A stretch of DNA of 64,000 nucleotides from Cellulophaga baltica (GCF_900102165.1 NZ_FNBD01000004.1:186001-250000); one strand, 5' to 3'. Numbered from the stretch's first letter, positions 17,082 to 27,228 are shown. Made by a program: numbers and translations. The notes: generated from the sequence alone by a model not told the origin.

Positions 17082-17089
17082 TATCTTTG
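17082..17089 (+). promoter_or_regulatory. -7 promoter box TATCTTTG of the cold-shock gene
   Basis: Exact match to TAnnTTTG followed by G/C-containing sequence, 165 nt ahead of the start codon. Confidence 0.6.
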
Positions 17090-17254
17090 CATAAGCATTG
17101 AGAGTTATAAAACAGCTCATTATCTGCGCGTTGTTGCAACTTCTTTATAGATTATTAGGCAAATCATATTTACCAATCGTTCATTTTGAATTTCAATAAC
17201 TCCACGACGGCTTATCACAAGCAAGTCTTATATTAATTTAAACTTATAATTTTA
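17090..17254 (+). promoter_or_regulatory. Long 5' leader of the cold-shock gene
   Basis: About 160 nt separate the promoter box from the ATG with no ORF between. Long structured leaders are typical of cold-shock mRNAs (cspA type) and can act as RNA thermometers. Short self-complementary pieces (GCGCGTTGTTGCAACTTC) are visible. Function is inference. Confidence 0.4.
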
Positions 17255-17698
17255 ATGGCGAGAGCACAAGAAACCTTTGGTAAAAAAGAACGAGAGAAGA
17301 AGCGTTTAAAAAAACGTGAAGAAAAGGCTAAGAAGAAAGAGCAACGTAAAGCAAGCGGAGAGCAAGATAGCATGTTTGTTTACGTAGATGAGAACGGGCA
17401 TTTGGTAGATACGCCACCGGATCCATCAAAGAAAGTTAAAGTAGACGCTGAGAGTATTGTTCTAGGTATACCTAAGAAGGAAGAAAGTGACGAAGAAATA
17501 GATCCAGTACGTAAAGGTCGTGTTGAATTTTTCAACGATTCTAAAGGATACGGATTTATTAAAGATTCAGAAACTCAAGAGAAATTCTTTGTACACGTTC
17601 AAGGGTGTCTTGAAGAGATCAAAGAGAACAACATGGTTCAATTTGAACTTGAGCGAGGCATGAAAGGAATGAATGCTGTAAGAGTCAAGAAAGTATAA
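17255..17698 (+). CDS. Cold-shock domain protein with basic N-terminal extension
   Basis: 147 residues. Residues 1-35 are almost all Lys, Arg and Glu (a charged helix likely to touch RNA), followed by an acidic linker. The cold-shock domain is at about 85-147, with RNP1-like KGYGFIKD and RNP2-like KFFVHVQG. Like CspA relatives it should bind single-stranded RNA or DNA, but it is twice their length. DEAD-box helicase, RecQ and rRNA methylase genes close by suggest a nucleic-acid and ribosome maintenance neighbourhood. Confidence 0.9.
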   Translation: MARAQETFGKKEREKKRLKKREEKAKKKEQRKASGEQDSMFVYVDENGHLVDTPPDPSKKVKVDAESIVLGIPKKEESDEEIDPVRKGRVEFFNDSKGYGFIKDSETQEKFFVHVQGCLEEIKENNMVQFELERGMKGMNAVRVKKV

Positions 17699-17718
17699 AC
17701 AGACTAAAAAAATCATAT

Positions 17719-17753
17719 AAAAAAAGGGTGTTCATTTGAACACCCTTTTTTTT
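17719..17753. terminator. Bidirectional terminator between the cold-shock gene and recQ
   Basis: AAGGGTGTTCA/TGAACACCCTT stem with A and T runs on both flanks between convergent genes. Confidence 0.9.
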
Positions 17754-19860
17754 ATTTCTCTTTGTCAAGTACTGCCAGAGCTAATCGTATTTTAAAATAA
17801 TCTATTTGTTCTTCAAAATAATCAAAATAAGGCTTTAAAGCAGCAGGTTCTTCTAGTATTATTTTCGCCTTCTTTACAGCTTCAACTTCATTTTTACTTA
17901 CAAAGTCAAAAATATTGATAGGTTTGCCCTCTCCGTATAGCTTCGCGATATGTGAATATATGGTAGGCGATTTTAAATTTCGTTTTTCAGAAATTTCATC
18001 AATTGTTAACCCCTGTTGGTATAGCTCATAAGTTACTTTATGGGTGTCCGATTTTTTAGCTTTCTTCTCCTTGTTAAAAGCGATGATTTCTTTGATAAAG
18101 AGGTCCCCATATACTTCTAATTTTCGCTGCCCAACACCACTTATTTCTAGAAATTCATCATCGGATAGTGGTCTAGCTTGTTCTATAGCTTGTAAGGTAG
18201 CGTCGCTAAACACCAAATAAGCGGGGATATCTTCTTCTAAAGCAATTTTATGTCTTAGGAGGCGCAAACGCTCAAATAAATCGCCCGTTTTTTTCTTTTT
18301 AACAGATTTCTCCTTTGGATTACCAATTTTCTCCAGCGCTTCAATTGGTTTTGTCAAAGAAACTTTAGCGGCTTTGAAAAGCACGTTTTTAGAAAAATCG
18401 GTGAGTTGTAAAGCATTGTGATTTTGAAAGGCAATTTCTGCATAACCTTGGTTAATAAGTTGAATGATATAATGCTGCCAATCTTTCCAGGAAGTATCAT
18501 GTCCTATTCCATAAGTTTTAACTCCCTCTAGACCTTTTTCAATAATTGTAGCGTTCTTAGCGCCTCGGAGCACATCAATAATAACACCAGTAGCTTCAGA
18601 TTCTTTTACCCTAGCAATGGTAGATAATATTTTTTGGGCAATTATAGTGCCATCAAATACTTGCGGCGGACTTTTGCAAACATCGCAATTGCCGCAGTTT
18701 TCGGCGAGTAGTTCCCCAAAATAACTCAGAAGAATTTTTCGTCGGCATGTGGTAGCTTCCGCAAATTGCTTCATGCGCTCTAATTTTGCAATTTGAACTT
18801 CTTGGTTAGAAGCCCCTTCTGTAAATCTCCTTAATTGTATTACATCAGCGTAACTATGAAAGAGCAGTGCGCTTGCCGCCATCCCATCACGGCCGCCACG
18901 GCCAATTTCTTGGTAATAACCTTCAATGTTTTTAGGCATGTTATAGTGAATAACCCAACGTACATTAGATTTATCTATTCCCATTCCAAAAGCAACAGTA
19001 GCACAGACAATTTTGGTTTTATCAAATATAAAATCTTCTTGAACTTTTGTACGTTCATCAAAAGTAAGTCCGGCATGGTAGGCATCAGCTTTTAAGCCTT
19101 TTGCCTTTAATTTACTCACCAATTGTTCTGTAGTTTTTCTACTCAGGCAATAAATGATTCCAGAAGAATTTGGTCTTTTTCCAATAAAACTAAGAATTTG
19201 CTCTACCCGACTATCGGCCGGTCTAACTGTTAGACTTATATTCTTACGATCAAAAGAAGTAATAAATTGTTCTGCATGCGGAATCGCTAATTGCGTCACA
19301 ATATCTAAGCGTGTAGCTTTATCTGCAGTTGCGGTTAAGGCTACAATAGGGGTATTAGGCATTTTCTTTTTTAAAAAACCTAGCTGCTGATACGAAGGTC
19401 TAAAATCATGTCCCCAAGAAGAAATACAATGCGCCTCATCTATAGCAATACAACTAATATAGGTTTCGTTCAAAATATTATCTAAAGCAGGCATACTCTC
19501 AGGAGCTACATAAATTAGATTTAATTCTGACTTTACAATCTTATCTATAATTTCTTGTTGCTCTTCACTAGATTGACTACTGTTAAAATAAGCCGCTGCA
19601 ATCCCATTGGCGTTACAACCATCTACTTGATCTTTCATTAAAGCGATTAGTGGAGAAACCACTAAAGTAGTTTTTGGGAATAGTAAAGAAGGCAGTTGAA
19701 AGCAAATAGATTTTCCGCCACCTGTAGGCATGATTACTAAAGCATCTTGTTTATTTAGTACTGCAGATATGATGGCTTCTTGCTGTGGCCTGAAACTATC
19801 GTAACCAAAGTATTTTTTTAAATTAGGAAGTAGTTGTGCTTTGTATTCAATAATTGACAT
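17752..19860 (-). CDS. recQ: ATP-dependent DNA helicase RecQ
   Basis: 702 residues with the full RecQ order: Walker [12 protein letters not shown] (about residue 45), DEAH in [15 protein letters not shown] (about 140), motif [10 protein letters not shown], and the RQC zinc site of four Cys ([12 protein letters not shown]...CGNCDVC, near 370-400). A winged helix follows, then HRDC (about 520-590), and an extra C-terminal helix-turn-helix ([19 protein letters not shown]) common in Bacteroidota RecQ. It unwinds recombination and stalled-fork intermediates. No second recQ is in view. Confidence 0.94.
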   Translation of the reverse strand: MSIIEYKAQLLPNLKKYFGYDSFRPQQEAIISAVLNKQDALVIMPTGGGKSICFQLPSLLFPKTTLVVSPLIALMKDQVDGCNANGIAAAYFNSSQSSEEQQEIIDKIVKSELNLIYVAPESMPALDNILNETYISCIAIDEAHCISSWGHDFRPSYQQLGFLKKKMPNTPIVALTATADKATRLDIVTQLAIPHAEQFITSFDRKNISLTVRPADSRVEQILSFIGKRPNSSGIIYCLSRKTTEQLVSKLKAKGLKADAYHAGLTFDERTKVQEDFIFDKTKIVCATVAFGMGIDKSNVRWVIHYNMPKNIEGYYQEIGRGGRDGMAASALLFHSYADVIQLRRFTEGASNQEVQIAKLERMKQFAEATTCRRKILLSYFGELLAENCGNCDVCKSPPQVFDGTIIAQKILSTIARVKESEATGVIIDVLRGAKNATIIEKGLEGVKTYGIGHDTSWKDWQHYIIQLINQGYAEIAFQNHNALQLTDFSKNVLFKAAKVSLTKPIEALEKIGNPKEKSVKKKKTGDLFERLRLLRHKIALEEDIPAYLVFSDATLQAIEQARPLSDDEFLEISGVGQRKLEVYGDLFIKEIIAFNKEKKAKKSDTHKVTYELYQQGLTIDEISEKRNLKSPTIYSHIAKLYGEGKPINIFDFVSKNEVEAVKKAKIILEEPAALKPYFDYFEEQIDYFKIRLALAVLDKEK

Positions 19861-19925
19861 AAAATAAAAATCTATTTGGTAAAATTACGTGATTTATAAG
19901 ATTGATGAAATTTAAGAGGCGAATT

Positions 19926-20777
19926 TTAAGCGATAAATTGCCAGGCAATAAATCTGCTTTTTTTATTTCCTTGCTCCATTTCTAACGTTTTATAATGCGC
20001 ATTTGCTTTACGTAATTGCTTATGTATTTTCGGTAAATTTTCACTCTTAGAAACTAAGCAAGTAAACCAACCTACTTGTTTTTTAAATAGCAGGCTTTGC
20101 TTGATCATTCTTTTAATAAATAATGCTTCACCACCATTACACCAAAGTTCGTTTGCTTGTCCACCAAAATTTAATTTAAAGTCCGCATGAGTATGTAGAT
20201 TCTTGAGTTTTATTCGTGTTCCAGCATACGCTTCTTTTTCAGAAGCATGGAAAGGAGGATTACAGATGGTAAAATCAAAATAGTCTCCTTCCTTTATAAT
20301 TCCGTTAAAAATATCGGCATTAGATTCTTGTGCTCTTATTTGAATATGGTCTTTAAATTCTGCTGCATTTTGTTGTGCAGCGCTAATGGCTGTAAGGTCT
20401 ATATCACTCCCTATCATATGCCACCCATAAATTTGTGTGGCAAGAATTGGGTAAATACAATTTGCTCCAGTACCGATATCTAAACCTTTCACTTTTTTTA
20501 TAGTAGGATCAGAAGAAAGTAAATCAGCTATATGATGTATATAATCTGCCCGCCCTGGTATTGGCGGGCATAGGTAACCTTTAGGAAGGCTCCAAGAATG
20601 TACCCTGTAATGATGTTTTAGTAAGGCTTTATTGAGGGCCAATACAGCATCCGGATTTGAAAAATCGATACTTTCTACATTAAATTTATTTAGAATAATA
20701 AATTCAGCTAGAGGTTCAAAGCTGTTTTTTAAGGTCTGAAAATCGTATGGAGCGTGGTGTAAATTTTTTGGATGCAA
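19926..20777 (-). CDS. rlmF: 23S rRNA (adenine1618-N6)-methyltransferase
   Basis: 283 residues. The opening HPKNLHHAPYDF is diagnostic for RlmF/METTL16-like enzymes. The SAM site is VKGLDIGTGANCIYPIL (about residue 95), and the catalytic N6-adenine motif is NPPF (about 175), followed by FHASEKEA. The C-terminal KKSRFIAWQF is the usual end. It modifies A1618 of 23S rRNA. It is transcribed divergently from the DEAD-box gene, with facing promoters in the 94-nt gap. Confidence 0.94.
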   Translation of the reverse strand: MHPKNLHHAPYDFQTLKNSFEPLAEFIILNKFNVESIDFSNPDAVLALNKALLKHHYRVHSWSLPKGYLCPPIPGRADYIHHIADLLSSDPTIKKVKGLDIGTGANCIYPILATQIYGWHMIGSDIDLTAISAAQQNAAEFKDHIQIRAQESNADIFNGIIKEGDYFDFTICNPPFHASEKEAYAGTRIKLKNLHTHADFKLNFGGQANELWCNGGEALFIKRMIKQSLLFKKQVGWFTCLVSKSENLPKIHKQLRKANAHYKTLEMEQGNKKSRFIAWQFIA

Positions 20778-20794
20778 ATTATATTTTTATCTTG

Positions 20795-20802
20795 CAAAGA
20801 TA
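20795..20802 (-). promoter_or_regulatory. -7 promoter box TATCTTTG of rlmF
   Basis: Minus-strand match, with TTG at 20822-20824 (19-nt spacer). It partly interleaves with the divergent plus-strand promoter. Confidence 0.65.
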
Positions 20803-20842
20803 GGTATGTTAAGTTGCTTGGCAATAGCAAAGCAGAATACCA

Positions 20843-20850
20843 TACCTTTG
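20843..20850 (+). promoter_or_regulatory. -7 promoter box TACCTTTG of the DEAD-box gene
   Basis: TTG at 20818-20820, 22-nt spacer, TACCTTTG, 21 nt before the ATG. Confidence 0.65.
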
Positions 20851-20871
20851 CAAAAATAAACAAGTTTTCCC

Positions 20872-22221
20872 ATGAGTTCTTTTGAAGATTTCAATTTAAA
20901 AAAACAATTAAATTACGCAATTGAAGATTTAAAATTTTCAACACCAACACCTATACAAGAAGCGGCTTTTTCTGTGGTTATGTCAGGGAAAGATATAGTT
21001 GGAATTGCACAAACAGGTACTGGGAAAACAATGGCTTACATGCTGCCAATATTACAAGAATTAGGTTTTTCTAAGCAAGTACATCCTAGAGTTTTAGTAT
21101 TAGTTCCAACAAGGGAATTAGTATTACAAGTGGTGGAGAATATTGAAAGCTTTGCTAAATATATCAATGTCCGTGTTTTAGGTGTGTATGGTGGTGTTAA
21201 TATTAATACGCAAAAACAACAATGCGTTCAAGGAACAGATATTTTGGTGGCAACACCAGGAAGATTGTATGATCTGGCCCTTTCTAAAGCTGTAAAATTA
21301 AAAGAAGTAAAAAAATTAGTAATTGATGAAGTAGATGTGATGTTGGATTTAGGATTCCGATTCCAACTGATAAATATCTTTGATTTACTACCAGCAAGAA
21401 GACAAAATATAATGTTTTCTGCGACGATGACGAGTGATGTAGATGCACTTATTGATGATTTTTTCGTTGCGCCAGAAAAAGTTTCTATTGCAGTGAGTGG
21501 TACTCCGTTAGAGAATATCGCACAGGTATGCTATGCGGTTCCTAATTTTTATACCAAAGTAAATTTATTGATTCGCTTATTAAAAGATAAGGATACCTTC
21601 AAAAAAGTATTAGTTTTTGTTGGTAATAAGCGTTTTGCAGACAAGGTTTTTGAAGAAATGGAGGAGGCTTTTGGAAGCGAATCTTGTGTAATTCACTCCA
21701 ATAAGTCTCAAAACTATAGAATGCGCTCCATTAGTCAGTTTGATGAAGGTCAGAATCGTATTCTGGTAACTACCGATGTTATGGCACGTGGTTTAGATTT
21801 AGATAAAATTACGCACGTAATCAACTTTGATACGCCAAATTACCCTGAAAACTACATGCATAGAATTGGTAGAACGGGTAGAGCAGAGCACCAAGGTAAT
21901 TCTGTTTTATTTTATACAGAAAAAGAAGAGCCTTCTAAAGATGAGATTGAAACTTTAATGGATTATAAAATTCCGTTGCTGGCAATTCCTGAAAATGTAG
22001 AAATCTCAGAAGAGCTCATAGCGGAGGAGCGTCCTAGAATTATTGAGACAGATAATCCCAACCAAACGACACTAGCTTCTCAGGGTAGCTTTCATGAAAA
22101 GAAAGAGAAGAATAAAAAAACAAATCAAGGAGGTTCTTACCAGCGCATTATCGCTAAAAAATATAAGAAGCCTAAAACTAAGGGAGATAAGAACTATAAT
22201 AAGAGAAATAAGAAGAAGTAA
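20872..22221 (+). CDS. DEAD-box RNA helicase (RhlE-like), DEVD variant
   Basis: 449 residues with both lobes complete: Q motif TPTPIQEAA, Walker A AQTGTGKT, PTRELV, TPGRLYD, motif II DEVD in place of DEAD, SAT (FSATMTS), then VFVGNK, TTDVMARGLD and HRIGRTGRA. A basic Lys-rich tail of about 70 residues should bind RNA. Likely acts in ribosome assembly or cold adaptation alongside the nearby cold-shock gene (inference). Confidence 0.92.
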   Translation: MSSFEDFNLKKQLNYAIEDLKFSTPTPIQEAAFSVVMSGKDIVGIAQTGTGKTMAYMLPILQELGFSKQVHPRVLVLVPTRELVLQVVENIESFAKYINVRVLGVYGGVNINTQKQQCVQGTDILVATPGRLYDLALSKAVKLKEVKKLVIDEVDVMLDLGFRFQLINIFDLLPARRQNIMFSATMTSDVDALIDDFFVAPEKVSIAVSGTPLENIAQVCYAVPNFYTKVNLLIRLLKDKDTFKKVLVFVGNKRFADKVFEEMEEAFGSESCVIHSNKSQNYRMRSISQFDEGQNRILVTTDVMARGLDLDKITHVINFDTPNYPENYMHRIGRTGRAEHQGNSVLFYTEKEEPSKDEIETLMDYKIPLLAIPENVEISEELIAEERPRIIETDNPNQTTLASQGSFHEKKEKNKKTNQGGSYQRIIAKKYKKPKTKGDKNYNKRNKKK

Positions 22222-22266
22222 GAATATAATCCCTATATTTAGCTCCAACCAATCTTATTATACTTA

Positions 22267-23262
22267 ATGAAATCATTCACAATAGCAGATATTAATGCTG
22301 TTATCAACGGAGTTATTTTAGGGAATACTTCAAATGAAATTACTGCTCCCGAGCAATTAGAAAAAGCAACAAAACATAACATCAGTTTTATCGGAAATCG
22401 AAAATACGCTAAGCTTTGGCCTTTGTCAAAGGCTTCTGTTGCGGTTATCGATGAAAAAATAGAAATTCAGCCTGGAGACAATAGAGCACTTATAAAAGTA
22501 AAGTGTGCTGATCTGGCCATGGCTCAAATTCTGGAATTTTTCAATCCAGGAAACCCAATACTCGAAGATGAAATTCACCCTAGTGCCGTGGTACATGCTA
22601 CAGCTATCCTTGGAAAAAATGTGCAAATAGGGGCTAATGTTTATATCGGAAAAAATGTAAGTATTGGTGATGGTACCATTATTTACCCGAATGTAACGGT
22701 CATGGATGATAGTGTTATAGGAATGGCATGCGTTATTTGGTCTGGTACGGTAATTAGAGAGCGTACGCAAATAGGCCACCAATGTATTTTCCATACGAAT
22801 GTAAGCATTGGAGCAGACGGTTTTGGTTTTAGACCTAGTCCGGATGGGAGAGGACTGGTTAAAATTCCTCAGATAGGAAATGTGGTAATTGGTAATGGCG
22901 TAGAAATAGGTGCTAACTCTTGTGTAGACCGTGGAAAATTCAGTTCTACCATCATTGGTGATGGTACTAAAATTGATAATCTCGTACAAATAGGACACAA
23001 CTCTGTCTTAGGGCGTTCTTGTATTATGGCGGGTCATAGTGGTTTAGCCGGTTCTGTTACTTTAGGTGATGGTGTCATTATTGGAGGTAGTGCTTCTATA
23101 AAAGACCATACTACTTTGCATTCTGGTGTAACGGTAGGTGCTGGGTCTGGAGTTATGGGTGATGTTCAAGCCGGAAAAACGGTACTAGGATATCCTGCTT
23201 GTGATTCACGTGATATGCTCAAACAATGGGTAGCATTACGTAAATTAGGGAAAGGCGCTTAA
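22267..23262 (+). CDS. lpxD: UDP-3-O-acylglucosamine N-acyltransferase
   Basis: 331 residues. An N-terminal uridine-binding LpxD domain (residues 1-100, with ISFIGNRKYAKL) is followed by a left-handed beta-helix of hexapeptide repeats (about 105-300). The catalytic His lies in IDNLVQIGHNSVLG, and the C-terminal helix carries VLGYPACDSRDMLKQW. The enzyme adds the N-linked acyl chain in lipid A synthesis. Flavobacteria often carry a second, separate LpxD-like gene; no other lipid A gene is here, so this may be that stand-alone copy. Confidence 0.9.
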   Translation: MKSFTIADINAVINGVILGNTSNEITAPEQLEKATKHNISFIGNRKYAKLWPLSKASVAVIDEKIEIQPGDNRALIKVKCADLAMAQILEFFNPGNPILEDEIHPSAVVHATAILGKNVQIGANVYIGKNVSIGDGTIIYPNVTVMDDSVIGMACVIWSGTVIRERTQIGHQCIFHTNVSIGADGFGFRPSPDGRGLVKIPQIGNVVIGNGVEIGANSCVDRGKFSSTIIGDGTKIDNLVQIGHNSVLGRSCIMAGHSGLAGSVTLGDGVIIGGSASIKDHTTLHSGVTVGAGSGVMGDVQAGKTVLGYPACDSRDMLKQWVALRKLGKGA

Positions 23263-23353
23263 TTTTGTAAAACTTTCATCTAGTTAAGCTTACTTTTAAT
23301 CAAAAAACTCAATTGTTTTTCAGCAATAATTTGTAAAGCCCTCTTAAAGGCTT

Positions 23354-23361
23354 TAATTTTG
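23354..23361 (+). promoter_or_regulatory. -7 promoter box TAATTTTG of helicase copy 2
   Basis: TTG at 23331-23333, 20-nt spacer, TAATTTTG, 24 nt before the ATG. Confidence 0.6.
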
Positions 23362-23385
23362 TGCTCCCCCTAGAAAAGGATATTT

Positions 23386-24939
23386 ATGACGGAGACAGCA
23401 ACAGGATTGCAAGAAAAAAAATCAGATAAAGAACTGTATAGCTACCAGCAGGGAGCGATCAACAAAATCTTTGAAAAATTTGATACCGCGGCAGATAATT
23501 ATCACTTGCTGTATCAATTGCCTACAGGTGGAGGGAAAACCGTTATTTTCTCCGAAATGGTTCGGCAGTATTTGAAAAACCATAAGAAGAAAGTATTAGT
23601 GATGACCCACCGTGTGGAGCTGTGTAATCAAACATCTACTATGCTTACTAATTTTGGTGTACCTAATAAAGTGGTAAATAGTAAGGCTAACTTAGACGAT
23701 CAAGATCAATATATTTGCTTTGTAGCAATGGTAGAGACCTTAAACAATCGTTTAAATGATGGTAAATTAGATATTTCGGATATTGGTTTAGTTATTATTG
23801 ATGAAGCGCATTACAATTCATTCACCAAGTTATTTAAATTTTTCGAAAATTCTTTTGTCCTAGGAGTAACGGCAACCCCGTTAAGTTCTAGTAAAGAACT
23901 TCCGATGAAAGATAATTATGATGAGTTGATCACAGGGGAGTCAATTCAATCTTTAATTGAGAATGAATTTTTAGCACGTGCTGAAGTATATCAGTATGAT
24001 ATGGGGTTAACCTCTCTTGAGGTGGGTTCAAATGGAGATTATACGGTTAAATCATCGGAAGATCTCTATACCAGTCCTGCAATGTTGGATAAAACTTTGC
24101 AAGCGTATTTAAAACATTCTAAAGGGAAAAAAGCACTAATCTTTAATAATGGTATTAATACGTCTATTCAGATTTATTATACCTTTAAAGCAGCGGGTTT
24201 ACCTGTAATGCATTTAGATAATACGGCGACAAAAAAACAGCGTAAGCAAATTTTAAAATGGTTTAAAGAAACTCCAGATGCTATTCTTTCTTCTGTAAGT
24301 ATTTTAACCACGGGTTTTGATGAACCTACGATAGATACTATTATTCTAAATAGAGCAACAAAATCTCTTACGTTGTACTACCAGATGATTGGTCGTGGAT
24401 CACGTATCCTTAATAACAAATCTTCTTTTAAAGTAATAGATTTAGGGAATAACTACCATAGATTTGGTCCTTGGGGAGCAGATTTAGATTGGCAAATGAT
24501 TTTCAAGTCTCCTAATTTCTATATGGAGCGTCTTCAGAATGATGAAGATATAGAAAGTAACTTTAGGCATGAGATGGCCGAAGAAATTCGGGCACAATTC
24601 GCAAAGTCAGAAGAAGTATATTTTGATATTAAAGAAGTATATACGGATGCTACCTATAAAGGAGAATCTTCTAAAGTGGTACTCGAGCGCTCTATAGAAC
24701 AGCATGGTAGAATTTGCATAGAAAATAGCGAAGATGTCTATGATGCCTTAGGTTTAGCTAAATTGCTAGATGAGGATATTGATTATAGAATTCAGAGTTA
24801 TGCAAAATGTATAAGTCGTAGTACCTTTAATTTCCTGAAATGGTTGAAGGATGATTATAAGCTTAAACTAAATTCGTACTTACGTCAAAATTTTGATGAA
24901 GTTTTTGAGGAGATCAACGGATTTCCACCAGAAGAATAG
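23386..24939 (+). CDS. DEAD/DEAH-box (ResIII-like) helicase, copy 2
   Basis: 517 residues, a close paralogue of the helicase at 3340. They share long blocks such as YQLPTGGGKTV, ICFVAMVETLNNRL, IDEAHYNSF, LGVTATPLSS, ILTTGFDEPT and MIGRGSRIL, and the same unexplained C-terminal region (LERSIEQHGRICIENSEDV). It starts with ATG where copy 1 uses TTG. It is monocistronic with its own promoter and terminator. The family seems to be a chromosomal pair in this lineage and not part of a restriction system. The substrate is unknown. Confidence 0.85.
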   Translation: MTETATGLQEKKSDKELYSYQQGAINKIFEKFDTAADNYHLLYQLPTGGGKTVIFSEMVRQYLKNHKKKVLVMTHRVELCNQTSTMLTNFGVPNKVVNSKANLDDQDQYICFVAMVETLNNRLNDGKLDISDIGLVIIDEAHYNSFTKLFKFFENSFVLGVTATPLSSSKELPMKDNYDELITGESIQSLIENEFLARAEVYQYDMGLTSLEVGSNGDYTVKSSEDLYTSPAMLDKTLQAYLKHSKGKKALIFNNGINTSIQIYYTFKAAGLPVMHLDNTATKKQRKQILKWFKETPDAILSSVSILTTGFDEPTIDTIILNRATKSLTLYYQMIGRGSRILNNKSSFKVIDLGNNYHRFGPWGADLDWQMIFKSPNFYMERLQNDEDIESNFRHEMAEEIRAQFAKSEEVYFDIKEVYTDATYKGESSKVVLERSIEQHGRICIENSEDVYDALGLAKLLDEDIDYRIQSYAKCISRSTFNFLKWLKDDYKLKLNSYLRQNFDEVFEEINGFPPEE

Positions 24940-24954
24940 AAAAAATATAAACAT

Positions 24955-24994
24955 AAAAAAAGCACTAGTTATATCTTATAACTAGTGCTTTTTT
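24955..24994 (+). terminator. Hairpin terminator after helicase copy 2
   Basis: AAAGCACTAGTTATA/TATAACTAGTGCTTT perfect stem and a T run. Confidence 0.9.
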
Positions 24995-25015
24995 GCGTTA
25001 ACAGGTATTCGTATT

Positions 25016-25699
25016 CTATTGAAATAATTCTAATTTTACTTGATCGTAATAACTATCACTAATAGGAATTAAGGTCTCATTTATAAAAAGATCTCTTCCC
25101 TTTAAAGAAGTTACCTTGGTTTTATTGATGATATATGAACGGTGAACACGCATAAATTGTGACGTCGGAATTTGTTTTTGCAAGGCTTTTAAAGATTGCA
25201 AACTCATTATTTTTTTACTTTCCGTGTAAAAGGTAACATATTCACTATCACTTTTTATATACAATATATCTGCATACTTCAATTTATAGAGATCGTAGCC
25301 AGATTTTACGGTAATACTGTCTTCAGTGTTCTCAACTGGTGGAGTTTTACTTTTTACTTTATTAACGGCGGTTAAAAAACGATTAAAAGTGATAGGTTTT
25401 AAAAGATAATCTACCACATTTAGTTCGTACCCCTCTAAAGCATACTCCGTATAAGCCGTGGTGAAAATAATATTGGTATCAGCGCCTATAATTTTAGCAA
25501 AATCGGTTCCGTTTATAGCGGGCATTTGAATGTCCAAAAAAATTAGATCTATAGAAGCATTCTTTATTAATGGCAAGGCTTCCAGAGCATTTTCATATTC
25601 ACCCATTAGTTCTAAATTTGGGGTATCTGAAATGTACTTTATGATTAAAGCTCTTGCTAATTCTTCATCATCTATGACGAGACATTTAATTTTACTCAT
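25016..25699 (-). CDS. LytTR-family response regulator
   Basis: 227 residues. The receiver domain (1-120) has the acidic pair D10-D11, phospho-acceptor D56 (LIFLDIQMP) and the Thr/Lys switch region (FTTAYTEYA, LLKPI). The LytTR DNA-binding domain (about 130-225) has DILYIKSDSEYVTFYT and FMRVHRSYIIN. Its start codon overlaps the stop of the upstream kinase gene by 1 nt. Targets may include the EF-hand/YHYH cluster transcribed in the opposite direction just beyond. Confidence 0.92.
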   Translation of the reverse strand: MSKIKCLVIDDEELARALIIKYISDTPNLELMGEYENALEALPLIKNASIDLIFLDIQMPAINGTDFAKIIGADTNIIFTTAYTEYALEGYELNVVDYLLKPITFNRFLTAVNKVKSKTPPVENTEDSITVKSGYDLYKLKYADILYIKSDSEYVTFYTESKKIMSLQSLKALQKQIPTSQFMRVHRSYIINKTKVTSLKGRDLFINETLIPISDSYYDQVKLELFQ

Positions 25700-26730
25700 T
25701 ATAAATTTAATTTTAAACTTACTTTAAAACACTCTGGTAGATTTTCAATGGTAAGTTCGTGTTTATTAGGATACAAAATAGCTAATCTTTTTTTAACATT
25801 CTCTAAGCCTATACCGCCAACTTTATCTTTGTTTTCTACAAGTTCAGATTTACTATTTTCAACTTCAAAATAAATTTCATCGACTTTACTGATTACTTTT
25901 ATATTTAAAAAAGTACCCGTAACTTTTTCTATATTACTGTGTTTAAACGCATTTTCTACAAAAGGAATTACAAGCATGGGAGCAATCAAAATTCCTTTAG
26001 AACCTATTTCATAGGTAGTGGTAATCGGGTATTTTTTACTGCTTTTTGTTGTAAATAATTTAATATAGTTTTCTATATATGATATTTCTTTCGTTAAAGG
26101 TACAAAAGCCTGTTCGCAATCATAAAGTACATAGCGTAACATATTAGCTAAATAGCTAATAGATTCTTGTGTTTTTGTAGCACTTATCGCGGATAACGCA
26201 TAAATATTATTCAAAGTATTGAATAAAAAATGAGGATTAATCTGAGACTTCAATAGTTTAAGCTCTGTAGCTAATCGTTCATTATTGTTTTTTATAGTTT
26301 CTTCTTCTTTCTTTTGGGCATAAAAGAGGGTCTCTAAAAAGGTACCTAATACAGCAGAAACGGCCAAGAGTAAAAAGTGAATTAAAAATTTTGAAGGAGC
26401 GCCACCTCTGGGTGCTCGATTAACTAAATTTTCTGCTCCTGGCATTCGTGGTGGCATGCGCGGTGGCGGCAATGAAAAAAGCGATGAACTTATATAGCTC
26501 CCTAAAACTATGGCAGCAAGCCCAAAGAGCATGAATAACAAATACTTCTTTTTGAACAATAATTTTGGGGCAGCAAAAAAGATTAAACCTGCTAACAAGA
26601 GTATTTGAAAGATTACAGAAAGTAGATTTTCTCTAAAAAATCCATAATCAAAACTTTGGGTAATCCACAGTACTAACCATATAATTAGCCATAACAGAGA
26701 CTGGAATATAAATCTTTTTGTTGCTTTCAT
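25699..26730 (-). CDS. LytS/YehU-type sensor histidine kinase
   Basis: 343 residues. It has four hydrophobic segments: about residues 9-25, 36-55, 62-82 and 114-132. A Pro/Met/Arg-rich loop (LPPPRMPPRMPG, 87-98) between segments three and four could bind metal or a ligand. The His_kinase domain has the phospho-acceptor H167 in INPHFLFNTLNN, and the ATPase domain has FVENAFKHSN and GIGLENVKKRL. It pairs with the LytTR regulator. Confidence 0.92.
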   Translation of the reverse strand: MKATKRFIFQSLLWLIIWLVLWITQSFDYGFFRENLLSVIFQILLLAGLIFFAAPKLLFKKKYLLFMLFGLAAIVLGSYISSSLFSLPPPRMPPRMPGAENLVNRAPRGGAPSKFLIHFLLLAVSAVLGTFLETLFYAQKKEEETIKNNNERLATELKLLKSQINPHFLFNTLNNIYALSAISATKTQESISYLANMLRYVLYDCEQAFVPLTKEISYIENYIKLFTTKSSKKYPITTTYEIGSKGILIAPMLVIPFVENAFKHSNIEKVTGTFLNIKVISKVDEIYFEVENSKSELVENKDKVGGIGLENVKKRLAILYPNKHELTIENLPECFKVSLKLNL

Positions 26731-26921
26731 ACCGCAAATAAAAGTAAAATAAATTTAGAGGATTACGGTTTTTGAGGTCGATTACTTTCTATAAATATTC
26801 ATTTACTGATTAGGAATGCCATTTAACAGATTATTACGCTTTGTTAGTTGATTCATGAAATTTCACATGCTTCTTTTTCTGAAATTTGAAATAGATATTA
26901 ATGCAATAAAAATTTAAAAAC

Positions 26922-27197
26922 ATGAAAAATAAAGTAATTCAATTAGGTGTAATGGGGGTATTCTTATTAATGTTTTCTTGTGGTAATGCACAAGAGAAAG
27001 AGAAAGGAAAAAAGCCACCTACTTTTTCAGAACTTCTTGAAAAAATGGATAAGAATGAGGATGGTAAGCTTTCTAAAGATGAAATAAAAGGACCTCTTAA
27101 AGATAATTTTGATGCGGTAGATACAGATGAAGATGGTTTCATTACGGAGGAAGAAATGAAAAATGCTCCAAGACCAGAACGTCCTAAGCGAAACTAA
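26922..27197 (+). CDS. EF-hand lipoprotein (91 aa)
   Basis: A lipoprotein signal (LLMFSCGNAQ) is followed by two canonical EF-hand loops, DKNEDGKLSKDE and DTDEDGFITEEE, each with acids at positions 1, 3, 5 and 12. The tail is Pro/Arg-rich. It should bind calcium at the outside face of a membrane. It is first of four co-directional exported proteins (EF-hand, YHYH, MORN-repeat, Sco), with gaps of 31, 20 and 4 nt. Confidence 0.9.
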   Translation: MKNKVIQLGVMGVFLLMFSCGNAQEKEKGKKPPTFSELLEKMDKNEDGKLSKDEIKGPLKDNFDAVDTDEDGFITEEEMKNAPRPERPKRN

Positions 27198-27228
27198 ACC
27201 CAACTAGTACTAATTTTAAAACAATACC

